Positions 35,969 to 47,174 of a stretch of 64,000 bases of DNA are shown here, piece after piece. The notes under the pieces were generated by a model, which saw nothing but the letters and a program-made list of their open reading frames with translations, did no database searches and had not been told where the DNA came from. The stretch comes from Adiantum capillus-veneris (lineage: Eukaryota; Streptophyta; Polypodiopsida; Polypodiales; Pteridaceae): assembly GCA_014529385.2 (NCBI GenBank), contig CM043971.1, positions 33,313,709 to 33,377,708 of the forward strand, in the 5' to 3' direction. Within the stretch, counting starts at the first letter, position 1, and the number at the start of each line of letters is the position of its first letter. Both the position numbers and the translations under genes were made by a program.

Positions 35969-38467
35969 TCATACCGTTTGAAATGATGTCGTCACCCTTT
36001 GAAACCAATTGTTCCAGTTGGTAATAGGTGAGAATTTTTGCCAGTAGTTTTCTATTACCCTAGGTGCCTCGTCAAGTTGCAAGGGTGGTAAGGTACTCTC
36101 CCAGGATCGAACTTGAAGTGGTTCATCAGGTGATTCTTGAACACTCGGAGGTGTGGATTCTTTTGTAGCTTCATGGAGGTCCACTACTATAGATGGAGGC
36201 TGTGTAGAAGCTTTTACCTCTATGGATGTATTACATGAGGAGCTAGAAGCTTCATGGAACTCCCCCCTTCCTGAGCTAGGTGGAATAAATTGGTTTTGCT
36301 TTGGAGCCCAAACTAGCTCTGGACTAGGTGTGTAGCATTCTGTGATCTTTCCCTTCCCACGGTCTGCCATTGGCTTTAGCGTTACACTGTTTGACTCATA
36401 TGGGTTCGTTGTCGATAGGGAAGGACACATTTTACGTTTAGGTACCCAAATTTGCTCATTTCCATCATAGTAGCCTTGGGCTTCTAATAGTTGTTTTGGA
36501 ATCCATCGTGATTTGGTCTTGACTCTCCTAGGGCGCGCTCTTAGTTTTCCCAGGAAATTTTTTCTTGGAATGGATGGGAGGGTTGAGGTAGTTGGAAGTA
36601 AGGCCTTGGGGACCCATTGATATGTACTCTTAGGTCGTGGATGAGTACTTGCAATATTACTGTCTGCTGCAACTACAAGTGTTGAAGTGCTAGGTTCATG
36701 GGTAGCTGGCAAAGACGAGTTAACCACCTTGGCTTGTGAATGTTGGCTATCCTTCAACTTTGCTAGAGTTTGCAACGTAGGTGACTTTTCTTGAATGATA
36801 GGGGTAAGAGTCGGTGGTCGCGTCGTGACACTAACAGTATCCCAATCAATAGTGCATTTGGTTGCCAACATCCACGTGCGTCCCAGGTTTACATTGCCTT
36901 CCATAGCTCCCGCGGGAATGACTAGAAAACTCTGCACTATGCTTCCATTGCCATAGACAACAGGGGTCTGAAGGACTCCAAGAATAGCAGTTTTCTTTTT
37001 ATTAATGCCCTTGACTTGCATCGTACTCGGGGATAGGGTCGGTTTCCCTAATTGACAGCAAACTCCATAGGATAACAAATTGTGTTTAGCTCCCGTATCT
37101 AATAAGGCATTGTATAGTACTTTCCCATAGGGGCTATTTAGCTCAATTGGGTATCGTAGGGGTGGCTCAGATTCTAATGAGTCGTCATCTGTGTCCTCGA
37201 AAAATGCTTGCGTGATTCCCAGATTAGCCTCTCGTTGGTGTCTAAGACGTTGTTGTCGTTCTCGAGCCTCAACTCTTGCTTGGATTTTTTTAAGCTCTGC
37301 TTGTTCCTTGGCAGCCTTCTTTTGATGGATGGCTTGCAACTCTTCCTGGCTTAGAGGATCATAATATCTTTTGAATTTACTCCCATTAAGGAATCCAATG
37401 GTTTCAACTCCATCTAGAGTCTCCACACGAATGGTACCTTGCGGGGTAATTTCACACACTCGATATGGTCCCTTACCAGCATATTTCAATTTTTTCTTTT
37501 CATTACGTACCCCGTACATAAGAACTTTATCACCAACCTTGATGTCTTTATCCTTTAAATGCCTATCAAACCACTTCTTTCTCTTATCCTTCTCCACTAG
37601 AGCATTTCGCACAGCTAATTGCCTTTCTTCATCTAGCCTTTCCAGGATATATAATCGCTCCACTAAGGGGTTACCATCCCAACCTTCTTGAGAAGCTACT
37701 CGAAGACTAGGAATGACAAACTCCCATGGCATAACTGCTTCTTGGCCATACACCATCTTAAACGGTGTGCAATTAATAGCAACTTTATACGCAGTACGAT
37801 AAGCCCATAAAGCTGATGTAAGCTTTAGGTCCCAATCAGTGCGATGAGCCTCGACTGTCTTTGTCAAAATGGAGATGAGAGTTTTGTTGGTACTCTCAGC
37901 TTGGCCATTTGCTTGGGGATAATAGGGTGTAGACTTGTGGTGAGATATCATGAAGTTTGATGTGAGTTCTTTTATTACTTCATTTATAAAATGAGTTCCA
38001 TTGTCACTCACAAGTTCAAAGGGGCATCCAAAACGTGTGATAATGTTCTCAAAGAGGAACTTAGCTGTTGTTTTTGCATCCGCCTTTCGTGTTGCTTTTG
38101 CTTCAGCCCATTTGGTTACATAGTCGGTAGCCACAATGATATATCGTGATTGCGTGTTACGTGCAGCCGGACTAATCGGTCCTACAAAGTCTAAGCCCCA
38201 CTTTTCAAAGGGTTGGGTTATGTTGATGGGATGTAGAGGCATCCTATCCCTTCTTTGTGGCTTGTTGAAGCGTTGGCATTCATCACATCCCTTTGCAAAA
38301 AGTGATGCATCCTTAAACAGAGTGGGCCACCAATAGCCTGACTGTAAGATCTTTCGGGCAGTCAAGTTTCCTGAAAAGTGACCACCAGCTACACCCATGT
38401 GCGCCTCTTGTAGAATATATAAATACTCATCCTCGCGGGCACAGCGTCTAAGAAATAGGGTTCGCAT
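35969..38467 (-). pseudogene. Element B integrase fused to second retropepsin-like domain and W-x-P-K tail
   Basis: Open frame of 832 codons without an internal stop, joined upstream to RNase H by a frameshift near 38455. Residue numbers refer to this frame. HHCC zinc-binding region (H23, H30, C61, C64); integrase core with D93 (GLDFVGP), D155 (SDNGTHF) and E191 (NGQAEST), a DD35E spacing; basic integrase C-terminal domain to about 370. Charged coiled-coil linker 375-415 (KKAAKEQAELKKIQARVEAR). Second retropepsin-like domain about 440-545 with LLDTGAKHNLLS (D457-T-G-A) and NLGRTWM (528-533). Then a Ser/Thr/Pro-rich tail with W-[VIA]-P-K at 618, 655, 674 and 720. A protease after the integrase is outside the usual gag-PR-RT-RH-IN order. 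The long open frame suggests this part decayed least. Confidence 0.9.
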
Positions 38468-39762
38468 TCCTTAATTAATTTTCGAGCTATATCTTTTCGC
38501 AGTTCTTTGGGTGGAAAACCATTAACTAAGAAGTTAACAATCTTTTCACTCCATTCAGGCATTGTCTCAACAATGAACAGAGGAGTATCAGGCAATTCAT
38601 CATCAACCCCCGTAGGAGCTTCGCCATTAGAGATACGAGATAAATGATCCGCCATGACATGTTTCCTCCCAGGCCTCACAACAACGGTGAAGTCAAACTC
38701 AAGAAGAATTAACAACCATCGTGTAATTCGACCTGTGGAACACGGCTTGTTTACCAAATATAGCAATGCTTGATGATCAACATAAAACACAAACTTGGTA
38801 GCAAGAAGGTAATAGCAAAATTTCTTTACTGCGTAAATCATAGCTAGACCTTCGCGCTCTGTAGTAGTGTAGTTCATCTCGGCATCATTTAATTGGCGAC
38901 TTGCAAAGCTAATAGGGTAGTCCAATTTATGTTCTCTTGGTTGAGTTAGAACACACCCAATAGCAAAATTTGATGCATCAATATGCACATGAAAAGGTAC
39001 ATTCCAATCAGGTGTTCGCAGGATTGGAGCACTTGTTAGGGCCTTCTTTAATAACTCATAAGATTGATGACATTCTTCCGTCCAGTGAAACTCGATAAGA
39101 AGCTTGTACAATGGACGCGCTATCTCGGCAAAGTTTAAAATAAATCTTCGATAATAACCAACATGGCCCATAAATCTTTGAGCTCCTTTATAGTTCGTAG
39201 GTGGTGGCAAATCGGCAATGGCTTTAATCTTACTCTCATCTGTGGATATCGCGTTCTTGGACACTATATGCCCTAGAATGACTCCATGCTTAACCCAACA
39301 TTGGCATTTGAAAGGGTTCAATGAGATGCGATAAAATCTGCACCTTTCAAATATTTTTCATAGATATAACAAATGCTTCTCCCAAGAAGAATAAACACAA
39401 AGGTCGTCTAGGAAAGCTTCACAAAACTCCCTTAGAAATTCTTTAAACGCAGTGTTTATTAATCGTTGGAATGTAGCAGGGGCATTCGTTAAGCCAAAAG
39501 CCATAACACGAAATGCAAACACTCCAAACTCTGTGATAAAAGCATTTTTAGCTTCGTCCTCTAATGCAATTGTGATTTGATTGTAACCAGAGTACCCATC
39601 TAAAAAGCTATAAGCTTCCTTGCCCACAACTCTTTCAAGCACATGTTCTGAATATGGCAAGGGATAATGATCTCTTCTAGTAGCTGCATTAACTTTTTGA
39701 GGTCCACGCAAACTCTTAGTTTCCCATTCTTTTTTGGCACAATGACTATTGGAGAAACCCAT
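38389..39762 (-). pseudogene. Element B reverse transcriptase (C-part) and RNase H
   Basis: RT palm continues from the N-terminal frame at 39600-40118 after a frameshift near 39694. Visible are YSFLDGYSGYNQI, FGLTNAPATFQRLI and the catalytic FLDDL (the YxDD box). A TGA at 39358-39360 interrupts before FKCQCWVKHGVILGHIVS. RNase H follows with the first catalytic Asp in VHIDASNFAIGCVL, the Glu in TTTEREGLAMIYAVKKF and Asp in FYVDHQALLYLVNKP. After LVNKP the frame reads on to ADHLSRISNGE and a spacer to the integrase. No second (archaeal-type) RNase H is seen before the integrase, unlike classical Tat elements. Confidence 0.92.
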
Positions 39763-40118
39763 TCTGAGTGCTCAATAGGGTATATGAATCCACATTGGAT
39801 AAGTTTTTCAATCTCCTCTTGTACAATTTTGGCGTACTTAGGATTCATTGGATAGGGTCGTTGCTGGATGGGTTTAGCAGTGTTGATCATGGGAATTGTA
39901 TGTTGCACCACAGAAGGTGGAACGCCCTTCATGTCATGATATGTCCAAGCAAAGATATCCTTGTATTCCTTGAGGAGCTCCTTAAGTACAGCCTCTTCAG
40001 TTTTAGTAAGGTCTTGAGCAATAAAAACTGGTTTAGACTCCTCACCTGGTTCTGCTAATTCTATCTCTTTAACTACCGCTGGACCATCATAGACTCCACT
40101 GCTTCCATTGGTGGGTAT
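39600..40118 (-). pseudogene. Element B reverse transcriptase N-terminal part
   Basis: Continues in the frame of the upstream linker after a TGA at 40119-40121. Contains the pre-RT segment (LKEYKDIFAWTYHDMKGVPP) and RT motif EWVSPIVIVPKKNGKLRVC. The frame is lost at DLKK by a one-base change near 39694 and resumes in the next frame. Confidence 0.9.
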
Positions 40119-40679
40119 TCATTGGGCTTTGGCATACACAACCTTTCGCTCCCCCGTGGTATAAGATTTAAAATGTTCAGGAGCCGTATGTAAGTCAACA
40201 GGCTCTTGTCCCGACGGAGACCTTTCTTTTAGTTCTGCCCCCTTTTGTTGTTGTGCTAACTCTCGGTTTTGACGTCTTCTGATAGTTCGACTCAATTTCG
40301 GCTCCGTAACCTCCAATTGAGCGAGGTCAATGGGTCGCGGGCTGCACCACATGACACTCTGGAGATGTTCACCCCAATTGTCTACTAGCTTTCGATGAGC
40401 ATCACATGCCCCTAGATAGCTAAGCCATTCTGCAGTAGATCTTTCCTTGTTTATCCTAGCTCTCACATTTGCTCGATATCGTCGTCTCTTATATGACCTT
40501 TGTTTCTTGTTAAGGTTTTGATTTTGGTAAATGTTTGAACTCGACTCGCTTGATAGGTCTTCGCTTGTATCTTCTTCACTCTCATATAAATTACCATAGA
40601 TGGTCGTACTAGACCTTGAGTGTTCAGTTTCTATACTTGGCTCACTCGATGTTTCCTCAGGTTCTGAATCCATTTCTCC
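40119..40679 (-). pseudogene. Element B PR1-RT linker region
   Basis: Open frame of 184 codons between TAG (40680-40682) and TGA (40119-40121), in frame with PR1 upstream and RT downstream. Acidic/Ser-rich start (EPEETSSEPSIETEHS), then an Arg-rich segment (KKQRSYKRRRYRANVRAR) and WLSYLGACDAHRKLVDNW. No known domain. The Arg-rich stretch might bind nucleic acid; this is inference. Confidence 0.65.
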
Positions 40680-41867
40680 CTAAGATTCCGTTTTTGATGT
40701 GTATTGGCCTAAAGCCTTTGAGGAATCATCGGTTTCACTCTCAGGTAGGTGTGCCTCTTTCTTATCATCGGATGTTACATGCGCTACACCTAACATGTTT
40801 ACTGGTGCAATGTGTGGTATCTCTTCCCCATCTGGTGTTACCCAAGTTGTTCCTCTAGCTCCCCATGTATCTATAGTTGCCGCTAGGTGTACCCAATCGA
40901 CATTGTCTGACTCAGCCATTCCGGGTAGGATATCCATATAAGGAGAGTTCTCCCCAATATCCGTGTCTTCGTTACACGTGTAACAATATTGTAATGGAGC
41001 TGAGTGAATTGTTGTGTCTGATCGATTATCAATGATGAATTTATTTCCTAGAGGATGCGTTCGACCACTTAAAAGATCAACTCGAATGACAGAGTCTTGG
41101 AACTGTAAGTAGACGTGGTTTTTGGACCAGTCATGCACCATTTTTGCTTCCCTCATGAATGGACGCCCTAAGATCATCTCAAATGACATAGGATGCTTGG
41201 AAAAATCCATAACAATGAAAGTCTGCCTTACCTTGTGTCCCAAGACCTTGATTCTGAGATCCTTTAGCATTCCAATAGGCGTAACAATAGATCCATTAGC
41301 CATTTTTACCACTACGCTTGTGGCTTCAAGGTGAGGTCGCCCCATAGACTCCCAACAACTCTTTGTCACCATGCTGACTCCCGCACCACCGTCAAGGACT
41401 CCCTTTACAGTTAATCCTTTAGTAGTGATTGGCAGAGTAGCATTAGATTCATCACCTTCAAAGTATTGCCCCAACTTGTTAACGGGTACTTCAATTACAG
41501 ATTCATGTCCCACTAGGTCAGATGGTGGTGCTAATTGTTCCTCATCATTCATTACCGAGTCAGGTTTGTTTATATGTGCAAATTGTGGTAATCTGGCCTG
41601 TAATTCTCCATTGAGGAAGGCTCGAAGAGCTGAGACTAGCTCGGGGTCTTTATATAGTTTGGACATGATGGTGGTTCTAACTTCTGAAGACATGAAATCC
41701 ATCAATTTGGCAACATTTAATGGCATCTTGTGGGACGTAGGACCCTGACAAGAGAATGGTGTAGATGGAATCTCCACTTCCTCAAGGGGGTCGGGCATTC
41801 CCTCACCAAACATTCTCTCTAGTAGGAAAGGTGTGTGTCCACTTTCAGATGTCCTACCCACCCTCAC
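40680..41867 (-). pseudogene. Element B PR1 retropepsin-like domain and flanks
   Basis: Frame of 395 codons reached by a frameshift near 41860 from the gag frame. Residues 50-95 resemble gag C-terminal sequence (LMDFMSSEVRTTIMSKLYKD). The retropepsin-like domain (about 125-260) has VLDGGAGVSMVTKSCW, MANGSIVTPIGM and MILGRPFMREAKMVHDW. The active-site triad reads D159-G-G161 instead of D-[ST]-G, a form I associate with some plant gag-asp proteases. It ends in an acidic tail and TAG. Whether PR1 can still cleave is open, especially since PR2 has a canonical D-T-G-A. Confidence 0.85.
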
Positions 41868-44800
41868 TCTCTTCCCGAATGATACTGGGTATAGCTAACG
41901 GCCTGTAGTTCTTGTGAGGTTGAACTTGTGTGGGAAACACTGTGTCCGACATCTGGATGTGTTTGGGTTCAGGTTCTAATGTTCGTTGAGTTTCTTCCAC
42001 CAAACCCCTCAGTTGTTGGACTCGTTCAATTTCCACTGTTGGGTTTGGATAGGTTCCAATCTTTCTCTTGCAATCCTCATTTTTTGTCTCTCGTGGCTTA
42101 TCTTGGGGGTTCACAACTTGGTAGTTTAACTTTGAATACTCTTTTGGTGTTCGTCGTAATCCCCTCTCGTGATCCTCCTCACTGACTTTTTCCTTTGTAG
42201 TAACAGTTTTGGTCTCCGTGGTCTCTATCGAATCTGAGTCATCCTCAGGGTCATTCATATACACGGGATCCTCTCCTGTCCCTATGTTAGTCTTTGAACT
42301 AGGTTTTGAGCTAGAAGCATTAAGGGATTTCTTTCTTCATGTATTCTTCTTTCTCGCTCGGCCAATGGATGCAGCATCTCTCTCTTCGAGGATGTAATTT
42401 TGCTTTTGGAGCATCACCCGTGTGAGTGCATTCACAAGTGCTATGTTTATAGTTGGTGGTGTCCCATCAACAATCTCTATTATATTCAATGGTGTGATTT
42501 TCGGTGCGTTTGGATTGTTAGGACACTATGCGATCAAATGATCTATGCCACAATGATTACAAGTGAGTATTGGCATTGCCAATGCATTCCCTTGACTTGT
42601 TTGCATTAGTGCAGCATTCTTTTTCATTCTAATGGGGCACTCAGCCACTCGATGTGGTCCACCACATTCGTAGCACTGAAGAGGTGGTCTCCTAGCAAAA
42701 CTATTAATGTTTTGGCCTCTTGCTGCTAGCGCAGTAGCTTGATATACCGGTTTGATTTGTCCCCAATGGTCTTCCATATAGTACATGGGACACTCCTCAA
42801 GCATGTCGACTCTATAGGTGATACTAGAGTCTATGTCCTCTTCGCAATCTACATAAGTACTAGATGACTCGCAACCTATTTGGTTCATAGGTGTAACTCT
42901 TGGATGAGGGGGTTGCGGTCCTAGCACTGGAGGTGGCAACGGTGTGGTTTGGACCACATTTTGGGTTCTAGGGACCATGTGCTGTAATGGAAACTGTTGC
43001 TCCATGGGTGGGGTAGGCATCAATGCAGGAACTCGAGGTGAGTCTGCCCAAGCTATAGGCGGTCTATTTTCCATGATGCGTTTAAGCATTAGGCAATCCT
43101 TCGCTTGATGGCCATAACTACCACACGCATTACAAGTCCCGTTAAACTTTACTCTGAAAGTAGGGCATTCACTCGTAGTATGTGGGCCCAAGCAAATTGA
43201 GCACCATTTTTGCTCCCTTCTTGGATACATATGAGTGTTTTGTGGAGCACGATTACCCCTAAGGCTTTCTTGGATGGCCTTTGTGAGATCTGCCAAAGTC
43301 ATCTCAGATATCGTTTGCTCTTTCACGATTGGCTTTATCTTCATTGGCTCATGCCCTGATGCTTGCGAGCTACTAGACATCGGCTCGGCAGACACTCTTT
43401 CTCCTGCAATCATTAAATTATCCTCCAATTGGACTGCATTCATAGTGATTGCTTCCCAAGTAGTGATACCTCTAATGACTAGGCCATTATAGATACTTTC
43501 ATGTCGTAGTCCCCTAATGAATCTATCGAGCAATTGGTTGTTGTTGAATCTCTCGTTTGGATTGCATCGATAATTCAAATTCTTTAGGCAACTAATGAAG
43601 TCTCTCACGGATTCACCTTCTTCTCGTTGGGCTTTCTAGAGCTGAGAGGCTACACCCCAAAGTACTCCCTCTCGTATGTATTCTTTTAAGAACAGTCTCC
43701 TAAGAGTAGAGTAGATCGTTTTTTCTTCTACTCTTAAGGTTCTATACCAATCTCCAGCCTTTCCGCTTAGGGTCAAACTCAAAGCCTTACACTTATGTAG
43801 CTCATTGTGCTCTTCCAAGGAATCGCACACATGTTCAAAGACTTCCATATGCTTTCTAGCATCTCCGTCTCCACAGAATTTCTGTGTGAGCTTAGCTACT
43901 TGAACTGCCTTGCTCCTAGGCTCTCTATCAGGTGCACTACGCATGTTTTTCGCAATAGAGCGACCGATAGTTTGAGCAAATGCTGCCAAATCTCCTATTT
44001 GAGCAGGTATAATGGGTGTATGTGCTCCTTGAACCACATGTGAGATGGGAGTTGGCCTTGGCCTTGGCATACGCGCGGCTCTTGGGTCCCAAATTTCGTA
44101 TGGTGGTGTACCAGACGGTGGTCCAAAGTTTACAGGCGCGGCCCTAGGCATAGGGGGTGCCTGATATGGCATGTTATTATTAAATGGCATGGCTCCACTT
44201 GTATAAGAGCTTGGATAATTCCATTGTGGATTGTAAGCTCTTGGAATAATCGGAGGTGTAGGAGCTACATGAGGGTGAGGTACGACAGGTGCACATGATT
44301 GATACATACATGGTATAGTTGGGGGCACTGTGCTACTAGGCATCGGCGCAGTATTAACAAATGAACTCCATGGTGTACTTCTTGTCATGCTCACCACTGG
44401 GATATGCATGGTAGCCGTAGTGTCATTAAGAGACAGAGGAGCTAGATCTGGGAAGGTAAAGCTGCCACTTGTGGGCTCAGATTGTACTGAGGCTCCTGGC
44501 GAAACAACATATGGAGGATCAATGGGGCTCACTGAGGGAGTTTCCATTTGTGATAGGGTTGGTTGGTTGGCCTTTCCCATATCCAAGAATCTCATTAGGC
44601 CTGTTGAAGGCATGTTGATCCATGTGTTCTGTCTTTCTAACTCGACAATCCTATGGAGGACATCACAGACTTTCTGTTGTTGCTCATCTATGCTAGTAGC
44701 ACCCGATGTGGATTGTAGAACATCTAACCAACCCGCATGATAAGTGTGTCTTGTGTACCGATCAGTTAAAGCTTCTACTTGTAGGTCATACTCCCAATTT

Positions 44801-45516
44801 TCGTTTAGGAATATCCCATCTAGGCCTGGCGTGCTGGAGGTTTCCCTTGAAGTGGAAGCATTATTGCTCCCCATAGCTTGCCCCTCCGTGACTGCTACCT
44901 TGGGAGCACTCGGTTGCTCGGCTGGCATAAATGTTGTCATAGGAGCCTTTGCTTTCAGGGCTCGACTTTGTTCTAGCCTTCGTAGGTTCTCAATTTCCCT
45001 CTCCCTTGTTGCTTGCATATAGCGTTCGATCTCTTGTACTTCGGCAAGACTCCTTCCATCCGGTAGTAAAACCTCAGAGGGAGATAGTCTTAAAGGATCA
45101 AGAGATGCAGTGGATGGAACATTCACATGTACACTCTCAAGAAGCATAGGGTCTATTTTAGGTATGAATGACAAATTTACTTCCCCACTCCCTTCATTTA
45201 TTTCATTAACCGCATGTTCGGAGCGAGTAGCTCTACTAAGGGTCTCTTTTAAGCGGCTAAACACGCTGGACCCGGGCCGTGGGCCCATGGCATGCATGTC
45301 TTGACTTGAACTATCAGGGTTTGGTGTAGGATACCCCTCCATGACTTCGTAGTCAGAGGAAGAATCACTAGACGCGATATGAGGATCTTGGGTCGCGCTA
45401 CCTTGAGTCTCGACCGAAGGTCCAGAACCTAGGGTGGAGGAATAATGGGTGCCCGCGTAAATGGAGGCACTACCAATATGCTCGTGCTCTAACACTCGTC
45501 CAGAGAGTAGGTTCAT
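41868..45516 (-). pseudogene. Element B gag with four zinc knuckles
   Basis: Gag from the conserved ATG 45516 (MNLLSGRVLEHEH). Upstream codons to 45567 are open but not shared with A. It has a long Ser/Pro-rich N-terminal region, a WLDVLQST...VCDVLHRIVELERQN helix, and a Pro/Tyr-rich middle. The gag core follows (SLTLSGKAGDWYRTLR, then FLKEYIREGVLWGVASQL). After TAG 43636-43638 the same frame continues with FIRGLRHESIYNGLVIRG and knuckles WCSICLGPHTTSECP, CNACGSYGHQAKDC, CYECGGPHRVAECP and CNHCGIDHLIA. Further stops are a TAG near 42528 and a TGA near 42340. Comparison with element A shows Gln at the first two stop positions and Arg at the third. Confidence 0.9.
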
Positions 45517-46550
45517 ATGACTTGGATCCCCTAGAAGTGTCAGTGAGGGCCCGTGAAGGCTGCTCACCTAGTAATTTTGGGTGTTTCGCAACCCAAGTCT
45601 TTTCTTATTTTTTGATTTTTTGGTCCTTTTTTTCTGACCCAGCTATAGAATAGAACGTATGATAGCTCAAAACAAGCGTCTCGGTCAGAGGGACGTGCCG
45701 TGCTTTACAGCCCTCCGTTTGGTCACTTTATGCCCTCGGAATCCCTAAAACCGTCAATTTCTAGTAGGGAACTAGGCCCGAATTAGAAAGTCTAAGGGTG
45801 CAAGTGGGAAGAGAAGGGAGGAGAGTGGAGGACTTGCCCCACATGCTCTCATTCCCTCTTGAGGGAGTAGGGTATATATATAAGAGTGAGTCTAGTACAT
45901 ATCATAAGACTGAGGACTGAGGCATGGGCCTGGGCTTGGGGAAATGATCCCGATCCCGATCAAAATTTTAGTGTAGCCCCCCAGTCACTCACGCTTAAAT
46001 ATTTTCGGTTTTTTTTTTTTGTTTTTTTGTTTTTTTGTTTTTTTTTTTGCGACGACCGCGCGCGGATTTGGTGACCCTTTCTTGGCCACACACACTCTCA
46101 CCTACCTAACCTCCTAGTCAACAACTCACAGACAGCTCACTACCTTATCTACTTACTAACAGTGCTGCTAACCACTAACTAATCTACTAACTAATCTGTT
46201 AACTGCTTGCTGACAGTGAGCTAACTGTCCACCTACTTCCTCTCACACTACCTGCTGTGCAAAGACTGTGTGCAGCCAAACCTTGACAGAAAACTGTGTG
46301 CAAACAGAAATTGCTAACTGCCTTCCTACTTATTCATTCACTGCAACCAAGCAAACGACTACTAATTGTGCAAAGACTGTGTGCAAACAGAAAACACAAC
46401 ATTATGCAGAAATCACAGAACTTGCAGACAACACAGAAATTAACAACTTGCAGAAAAACAACTCATTCCTCTTCCTCTTCCTCTTCTTTCCTACTACAAA
46501 CAACTCATAGGGGAAGCACAAAGTGCCTCTTGGGCTTAGTGCAGGGCGAT
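45517..46550 (-). other. Element B leader
   Basis: About 1 kb with T/A homopolymers and CTAACT-rich sequence. Shares with element A the block at 45660-45738. Likely holds dimerisation/packaging signals, by analogy. Confidence 0.6.
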
Positions 46551-46568
46551 TCCCCGGCAACGACGCCA
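46551..46568 (-). other. Element B primer-binding site (tRNA-Asp)
   Basis: Minus strand TGGCGTCGTTGCCGGGGA, four bases inside the 5' LTR. It matches the complement of plant tRNA-Asp(GTC) 3' end at 17 of 18 positions. Confidence 0.88.
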
Positions 46569-46572
46569 AAAA

Positions 46573-47169
46573 TGTGCGCTCCTTGCCGCACTGTCGAAGC
46601 AAGGGACTTGCCGATACACCGTGTGCGAGCCACAAATGGCTCCAAGCACACAACAAGACTAATCTAGCAAGCTCAAAAGAGGGCAATGGTGTGTCACTCA
46701 CCACTCTATAGTCCTGCCGTGGAGGATTCCTCGCCACGATGAAGAAGAAGCTGCAGTCGTGCCGCGCTCAACCGCTTCGCCGCCGTCGTGCCTTCGTAAT
46801 GCTCGATCGCATACACACTCTCCCTCTCTCTCTCTCTCTCTCACACACACATACACACACACACACGAGGAGGTGAAGAAGAAGAAGATGGAGATGGAGA
46901 TGGAGCAAGAGCACTCTTCTATTGCACAAATGAGAGAATGAGTGAATTTTAGGTTTAGTTGGCTTTTATATGAGCTCACCCCATTCACACTTGGGCGCCC
47001 ATGCTTAGCCAACTAATCCCTTGAATGTCCCAGTTAGAGTGCGCCTCTCATCGGCGATCACTCTTACCCTTTTCCTATTGGTCCGACAAGCCCGGTACCT
47101 GACTCTACCAAATACATAATACACGTCCGTCGTAGGTGATGGGGTGTCCGTGAGCCGTGAGGGTTAACA
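46573..47169 (-). repeat. Element B 5' LTR (promoter end)
   Basis: 597 bp, TG...CA. Candidate TATA box ATATAAAAG (about 46963-46972, minus). Contains CT/CA microsatellite (46825-46866). Confidence 0.95.
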
Positions 47170-47174
47170 TACAT

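Larger units (their letters stand above)
33330..47169 (-). mobile_element. Ty3/gypsy element B (Tat/Athila-like), full length with extra 3' coding
   Basis: 13,840-bp minus-strand element. Both LTRs are 597 bp with about 11 mismatches by eye (about 98% identical), flanked by gACAT (33325-33329) and tACAT (47170-47174). Order: 5' LTR, tRNA-Asp-type PBS, leader, gag, PR1, linker, RT, RNase H, integrase, PR2, W-x-P-K tail, internal PPT/TATA, small ORF, 3' untranslated region, PPT, 3' LTR. The integrase style (FEKWGLDFVGP, DYVTKWAEA) and the tRNA-Asp PBS fit the non-chromovirus Tat/Athila side of plant gypsy elements. Broken by at least six stops and three frameshifts. Confidence 0.93.

Noticed and set aside
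35808-36008. Separate 66-aa ORF overlapping the end of the element B pol frame
   Set aside because: Similar in element A, but the similarity is explained by the conserved PPT/TATA DNA block; composition is not protein-like.
38389-39321. Archaeal-type second RNase H typical of Tat elements
   Set aside because: Only one RNase H with D-E-D residues is visible before the integrase; the spacer to the integrase is too short and lacks the motifs.
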